This document shows positions 59,556 to 64,000 of a stretch of DNA of 64,000 bases, piece by piece. Origin of the DNA: Trichomonas vaginalis G3. Taxonomy: Eukaryota > Parabasalia > Trichomonadida > Trichomonadidae. Position numbers and translations under genes: made by a program. Below the pieces are notes generated by a model. The model made no database searches. It worked only from the letters and a program-made list of their open reading frames with translations, and was not told the origin of the DNA. Where the stretch lies: contig NC_067204.1 in the NCBI RefSeq assembly GCF_026262505.1, forward strand, positions 7,411,797 to 7,475,796, written 5' to 3'. The number at the start of each line of letters is the position of its first letter. Position 1 is the first letter of the stretch.

Positions 59556-62264
59556 TCAATGAGATTTCTTCTTTGTTGAAGATTTCGCTGCCTTGTTGAT
59601 ACTAGATATCATATGTTGTACAGCAGATTTTGTGTTCTCTGTAACTGGTGATTCGGCGCCAAATACTTCATTTGCAACGCCAACAAGTTTCTCTATATCA
59701 TAAATAAGAGCTCTAGGAGTTCTATACCATGATCCTTTCACTCTTTCCCTCAAAAGAATCAATGACATCGGAAATGAAATTTTTTCAATCGCTTCTTCAT
59801 CAAATTTCTTGAGAGATACCATGGCAGGCTCCTTTCCACATGCAGAATCGATGACAGAGAGTGCTGTTCTCTCGACATTTTGCGTTAACTGAGGTAATGT
59901 CGGAAGAATTCTTTTTCTTCCAACAGAAAACGCATCCCAAGGAGAAATGGTGTTCTCGCCGCCATTATCATCCCATCTGACATGCACTGAGTTGTAAGGA
60001 TGCTCAGAAATGTCTTTGTTGACTTTCGAAATTACGCCCCTCTGAATTTTGATCGTCGCCCCCTCAATATGGGCCACAGAAACTCTTGCTTGGGGGGAGA
60101 ACCGAGAAATTGACTCGGAAACCGATCTGGATCTGGTTAGTGTATCTAAAAACCGTGTCTGCGTTGCTGGGATTGGATAAATTATCTGTACATTTGAAGC
60201 TTTAATTTGGCATGTAACCAAAATTCCAGCTTCATGTGATCCGATATCAGTAATGATACCTCTGACTGGTCCTTGAGAGAATGATCTGTCATCTGGTAAT
60301 GGGAAATTATACTTTTCGCCTACTTCTTTATAAGCATCTGCTGCGATTACAATTTCGTCTCCAACTTGTGGAATGTAAAACAGCTCATCAGCAACTATAG
60401 CTGTTTGCCATGCTGGCCACCTGTTTGGAATCATATCAGTGCTTTGTTCCATCATCGTAAAATCATTGTCATCATCATCTCCGGCCAAACCTGTATCCAA
60501 ATCCCATTCATCGCTTGTAGAGTCGATATCAATGGTTAGATCTCCATCTTCTTCTTCAGCAATAGTATCTTCTTCAAATACGACATTTGGACCACGTGGA
60601 TTGTTCAAAACGTCGATTGTTACAGGAATATGTGTTGGAGGAGCGATGTTTAAGTGGTTTTCAGGAGCTACTGGCTCAGGATGATCATTTGTAATAATTC
60701 TTTGAACGAGAGCGAGCTCGTTTGCACAGTCACGGAGGAATGTGCTTTGTAACATGTTGATTGGTAAGTCTAATTCTCTAATATCGTATGTCTTTGGCTG
60801 TGGTTCTATTTTATTTCCTGCTTTATCGCAAATTAAATTATGTTTGTGACCAAATTCGTGTCCTTCGAAAAGTTCCATTTCTCTGACTGATTTTAATTCG
60901 AGTTTTGTTGGAGTAATCTTGAAAATTGCAACTCCGCCTTCACTATCGCTAGCATAGACAGCAGAGCCATCAGAAGCCCAGCAAGCTTCATTTAATGCTC
61001 CCATTGCGTGACTTACTGAACTAATAACCTCTAATTTACTTGCATCGACGAGAGCTGCATCTCCGCTTGTATTTCCGATGAAGAAGATATCAGAATTAAA
61101 TGGGTGAGCAGCGATGCACGTAACTTCCTCACATAAAGGAATTTCTGGGAATGTTCCAAGAGGTTCGCCGGTTATCATATCAGCGAGGTAAAGATGGGTC
61201 GTACGAGCAATTACATAAACTCTCTCATTGATATCTGATACAACCTTGAGGATCTTGGCCTTCTGTCGTCCTGCGCCGTGTTTAATAGTATATTTGGTCT
61301 TCCAACTTCCGGATTCCATTTGCCAACATGCGACGGCACCATCGTCACCGCTAACTGTCATCAGTCTTGGTCCGTATTCTCCGTTGCCGAAAAATCCATG
61401 AGTGAACATTACGGTATCCACAAGGCTTTGGTGAAGATCCAGGATAGTCTGTGTCATTGTCTTGAGGGGAACAACCGTTACGTGGCTTGGTTCGGAAGAA
61501 TAGGCAAGAAATTCGCCACCAGGAGAAAATGTGACCCAAGCAACGGGCCCTTTGCCTGGAGAACGAAGAATACGGCATGGGGGCTTGCCTTGTATAGCAT
61601 CTGGTGTCGTCCAGAGTGGAACAGTGCCGTCTTCACAAGCTGCAGCGATCATTGAGCCACTGGGTGAGAAAACGGCGGAATGTACGACGTCATATGAAAA
61701 GTTTGCAAGTACCGATATGCATTTTCCTGTAACTAATGACCAAAGTCTGATAGTTTTGTCATGAGATGAAGATAGAAGCATTGTGCAAAGAGGATTGCAT
61801 GAGATGTTTGTTATACATCCTTCATGACCAACTAAGCGTTTGACAAAAGCAAATTCTGGTAATTTAAAAACTTTTATTGAGAAATCATCAGAACCAGTAA
61901 TGAGTACTCTAGACATTGGATCTATGTACATGCAGTATATAGAATCCTTGTGACAAACAACTTTGCAATCGTGAGAAATGAAAAGATTATTGTTTTTCGA
62001 AATTTTTGGAAATGGAGTGATACGCCTGAAAATACTAGGAAAATCATCTTCCGGACGAAGAGTTTTGATGAATTGGAAGAAATGATCGGGTGGGAAATTT
62101 GGATATCGAACTGTTAAAGCTTCTTCAATATTAGAACAATCTTCTGGTAAAAGCTTATATTTCTCGACGAATTTAGTTAGTTCTGAATATGTCTCAGGGA
62201 ATCTATCTTTAAGATAGTGACAGAGAAGTACAGAAAGCTCTTTTGTAATGCTCCCTGTCTGCAT
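59556..62264 (-). CDS. BRWD/PHIP-like WD40-bromodomain protein
   Basis: 902 residues from MQTGSITKELSVLL; the frame upstream starts with GTG, so I choose this ATG, with TCACTTTT (Inr) 19 bases before it. Residues ~95-450 are WD40 repeats (VLITGSDDFSIKVF, LLSSSHDKTIRLWS, IAAACEDGTVPLW). After an acidic linker, ~610-760 matches the BRWD/PHIP middle (WQTAIVADELFYIPQVGDEI, VHVRWDDNGGENTISPWDAF). Residues ~800-890 look like a bromodomain (FPMSLILLRERVKGSWYRTP, LIYDIEKLVGVANEVFG). Family members act as CUL4 adaptors and chromatin readers. The C-terminus is lysine-rich. Confidence 0.85.
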   Translation of the reverse strand: MQTGSITKELSVLLCHYLKDRFPETYSELTKFVEKYKLLPEDCSNIEEALTVRYPNFPPDHFFQFIKTLRPEDDFPSIFRRITPFPKISKNNNLFISHDCKVVCHKDSIYCMYIDPMSRVLITGSDDFSIKVFKLPEFAFVKRLVGHEGCITNISCNPLCTMLLSSSHDKTIRLWSLVTGKCISVLANFSYDVVHSAVFSPSGSMIAAACEDGTVPLWTTPDAIQGKPPCRILRSPGKGPVAWVTFSPGGEFLAYSSEPSHVTVVPLKTMTQTILDLHQSLVDTVMFTHGFFGNGEYGPRLMTVSGDDGAVACWQMESGSWKTKYTIKHGAGRQKAKILKVVSDINERVYVIARTTHLYLADMITGEPLGTFPEIPLCEEVTCIAAHPFNSDIFFIGNTSGDAALVDASKLEVISSVSHAMGALNEACWASDGSAVYASDSEGGVAIFKITPTKLELKSVREMELFEGHEFGHKHNLICDKAGNKIEPQPKTYDIRELDLPINMLQSTFLRDCANELALVQRIITNDHPEPVAPENHLNIAPPTHIPVTIDVLNNPRGPNVVFEEDTIAEEEDGDLTIDIDSTSDEWDLDTGLAGDDDDNDFTMMEQSTDMIPNRWPAWQTAIVADELFYIPQVGDEIVIAADAYKEVGEKYNFPLPDDRSFSQGPVRGIITDIGSHEAGILVTCQIKASNVQIIYPIPATQTRFLDTLTRSRSVSESISRFSPQARVSVAHIEGATIKIQRGVISKVNKDISEHPYNSVHVRWDDNGGENTISPWDAFSVGRKRILPTLPQLTQNVERTALSVIDSACGKEPAMVSLKKFDEEAIEKISFPMSLILLRERVKGSWYRTPRALIYDIEKLVGVANEVFGAESPVTENTKSAVQHMISSINKAAKSSTKKKSH

Positions 62265-62282
62265 ATCTAAATTTAGGATAAT

Positions 62283-62290
62283 AAAAGTGA
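62283..62290 (-). promoter_or_regulatory. Inr-type promoter of the BRWD/PHIP-like gene
   Basis: TCACTTTT on the minus strand, 19 bases before the ATG, matches the trichomonad Inr. The 78-base gap to the divergent gene at 62343 must serve both. Confidence 0.5.
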
Positions 62291-62342
62291 CTTTATTTTT
62301 TGACACGTAAAGTTTTTCATACGTTATTTATAAAGAAATAAT

Positions 62343-62657
62343 ATGAGTACAAAGGCACTTATTGAGTCTTGGAATAACGGCTGGTTAGCTTCTATTTCAG
62401 AGCCATATAAAGATGAAAATAACAATACATGGTTAGATGTTAAATTTTCACAGCCAACAAACACAAAGCCAATTCCAACACATTTCGTTTCAGTAAGATT
62501 TAGAGTAGAGGATGGAAAACCAGTTACATATCTCGTAGAATGTGATAAAACAGAGAAAGATATATCTTATCCTATCACAGATGCTACACTCAAAATGTAT
62601 TTAAGAATTAAGTCTAAAGGAGGTGCATGTGCTGCCGCACTCGGACTGATTGAATAA
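62343..62657 (+). CDS. Conserved small protein, divergent from BRWD/PHIP-like gene
   Basis: 104 residues from MSTKALIESWNNGW. Beta-rich (WLDVKFSQPTNTKPIP, THFVSVRFRVEDGKP) with a Gly/Ala-rich end (GGACAAALGLIE). No signal peptide or membrane helix. A small cytosolic domain protein is likely; family not recognised. Head-to-head arrangement suggests a shared promoter. Confidence 0.6.
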   Translation: MSTKALIESWNNGWLASISEPYKDENNNTWLDVKFSQPTNTKPIPTHFVSVRFRVEDGKPVTYLVECDKTEKDISYPITDATLKMYLRIKSKGGACAAALGLIE

Positions 62658-63318
62658 AATTATTAATTGTGTTAGGTAATTTTAAAAAAATATTATTGCA
62701 ATTTTAATATTTACATTTTTAAACAACTATGCTATTAACGATATATGAATACTATTGATAAATTGATAGAATACACTATGATAACTTATAAATACAACTA
62801 AATTCATTTTTTTATAAATATTAATATGTTCATAATCACTGATAATTAAGGATACTGTTTATAATAAAATTATAAGCTAATTCCGCCATGGTCTGCCTAC
62901 TTCATTGTGATTGTTTAAAGCGAAGTTTCAAATTTCTCAAGCTTGCATTATGGGCACTCATGTGCCAAGAATGCTAAAAGGTGCATAGCGTCGATGCTCG
63001 ATTCACATTTATTATAATTATTATTTTCTTTAGATTGAATAATAATTACAAACTGCTGCATTATGCCAATTTATTTAACATCTAGGTTCATAAAACTCAA
63101 ATGAGATAACGTTACAGTCTTGTCAAAAAAAAATCTTGAATAATACAAGTATATTGATGAAAATTGTATTTTCATCGGCTTTTAATTGTTACTGCATCAC
63201 TTCATATCCATGGACTTAATCAAAATTCATAAATTATATCCGAAATCTTTATGGTCATTGTTTTCTACATGTATAACTTAGTGTTTTTTTCTTCTAATGA
63301 ATTTAAGGGATAATCCAT
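62658..63318. other. AT-rich intergenic region
   Basis: 661 bases with no gene. A small GC-richer patch at 62880-63010 contains GGGCACTCATGTGCC, a short palindrome. Confidence 0.5.
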
Positions 63319-63357
63319 ATGGTAAAACGCAAATATGTTTTTTTTAAAAAATTATTA

Positions 63358-63654
63358 ATGTCCGAACAAGACGTTGATCCAAGCAAATACAACAAATTGC
63401 GAAGTATCTGCAAATACTATATCGATTCATATCTTGCATTGTATCGGCTAAAAACGGAAAATGAAGAAGAATTAAAGTCAATTTACAAAATGATCAAAAC
63501 AGAATTGATTGATTCAAAGAAATATCTTCCCACAAATGCTATTGAAGACATTTTAGATATCATTCCGTATAATAATCGCTATACAAAGTCATATTTATTT
63601 CTTGTCAAACTCTTATCTGATGATTACCATATCACAGGCAAACCCAAATTTTAG
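63358..63654 (+). CDS. N-terminal domain of a trichomonad ankyrin-family protein (truncated)
   Basis: 98 residues from MSEQDVDPSKYNKL; an in-frame upstream ATG at 63319 would add 13 residues. The text matches the conserved start of trichomonad ankyrin proteins (DUF3447-like): RSICKYYIDSYLAL, LKTENEEELKSIYKMIKTEL, IIPYNNRYTKSYLFL. Normally several hundred residues with ankyrin repeats follow; here the frame ends at HITGKPKF, and unrelated structured DNA follows. So it looks truncated by insertion or rearrangement. Confidence 0.65.
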   Translation: MSEQDVDPSKYNKLRSICKYYIDSYLALYRLKTENEEELKSIYKMIKTELIDSKKYLPTNAIEDILDIIPYNNRYTKSYLFLVKLLSDDYHITGKPKF

Positions 63655-63697
63655 CTAAAAGTGACAGGGAAAAAACGTTTAGTATTAAAAAAAAAGA

Positions 63698-63788
63698 CCG
63701 ATGAGAGCTTCGTTCGAAATATAGAGGGAACTGAGAATGCGCAACCATTCTCAGGGAATATTGGATGCTATTCCCGTTCCCTCTGTAT
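63698..63788. other. Perfect three-way-junction fold with hammerhead-like core
   Basis: 63719-63731 pairs with 63776-63788 (13 pairs, one G-U). Inside, 63732-63739 pairs with 63746-63753 and 63754-63760 with 63769-63775, with no unpaired base at the junction. Just before lies CCGATGAG, a short stem and CGAAA (63698-63719). Confidence 0.7.
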
Positions 63789-63888
63789 GGAAAATTGAGG
63801 TTTTCAAAGGGAGTTAAAATAATATCAAATTTATACTAATTTACTTCAAAATACAAAAGTATTTGACAGCTAAAATTAGTTACTTTTA

Positions 63889-64000
63889 GGGCTGTACAAG
63901 ATTTAAAAAAAACATTGCCGGGTTACCGTAGAGGCCTAAAAAAATCGCGCCTCGGCGGCAAGCCGCCTCGGCATTAAGAATGCACATCTAAATTTTTATA
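63889..64000 (-). repeat. 112-base repeat with GC-rich palindrome, right copy
   Basis: Inverted copy of 52576-52687, with only a few differences (GATGTGC for GATGCGC, GCCGAGG for GTCGAGG). It runs to the window edge and may continue. Confidence 0.9.

Noticed and set aside
62880-63000. GC-richer patch that might be a tRNA gene
   Set aside because: No cloverleaf with a plausible anticodon arm and T-loop could be drawn.

Overview
ORGANISM. The window looks like a trichomonad nuclear genome, most likely Trichomonas vaginalis or a close relative. It is AT-rich, its genes show no introns, and it carries several copies of a Maverick/Polinton element, which is very abundant in T. vaginalis. It also has BspA-like leucine-rich-repeat surface protein genes, the N-terminal domain of a trichomonad-type ankyrin protein (DUF3447-like), and Inr-like TCAYTTTT motifs just before start codons. 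I see no rRNA, tRNA or CRISPR array.

LAYOUT. 1-13680: right part of Maverick copy A, which starts outside the window and ends in a terminal repeat near 13634-13680. 13683-15392: a 49-base T tract, a 209-base perfect hairpin element and AT-rich DNA with three hairpins in a row. 15393-19230: one end only of Maverick copy C, reversed. 19231-25234: a host island with a COPI-associated membrane protein and a Raptor (TOR complex 1) gene lying in two frames, then a small inverted-repeat element. 25235-48586: Maverick copy B, about 23.3 kb with both ends present. 48587-52575: AT-rich DNA and a broken hAT-like DNA transposon. 52576-64000: a segment bounded by two inverted 112-base repeats. It holds a mirror-image pair of BspA-like genes, a BRWD/PHIP-like WD40-bromodomain gene, a small divergent gene, and the N-terminal piece of an ankyrin-family gene followed by a three-way-junction fold.

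HOW THE PARTS WORK TOGETHER. The Mavericks are fossil virus-like elements. Copy B shows the full order from its left end: coiled-coil and structural genes, major capsid candidate, minor capsid candidate, SF3 helicase, candidate ssDNA-binding protein, packaging ATPase, a cluster of small genes, HNH-like protein, protein-primed-type DNA polymerase B, integrase, a fibre-like protein with a phage-collar-like tip, small amphipathic proteins and an adenine methyltransferase. Copies A and B are very similar by eye, so the expansion looks recent. B is broken in many genes (roughly twenty breaks), the visible part of A in about five, and C is a fragment. Two gene classes are visible in the element from their start-site sequences. 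Host genes here cover TOR signalling (Raptor), chromatin or ubiquitin-ligase adaptor roles (BRWD/PHIP-like), Golgi vesicle traffic (COPI-associated) and the cell surface (BspA-like).
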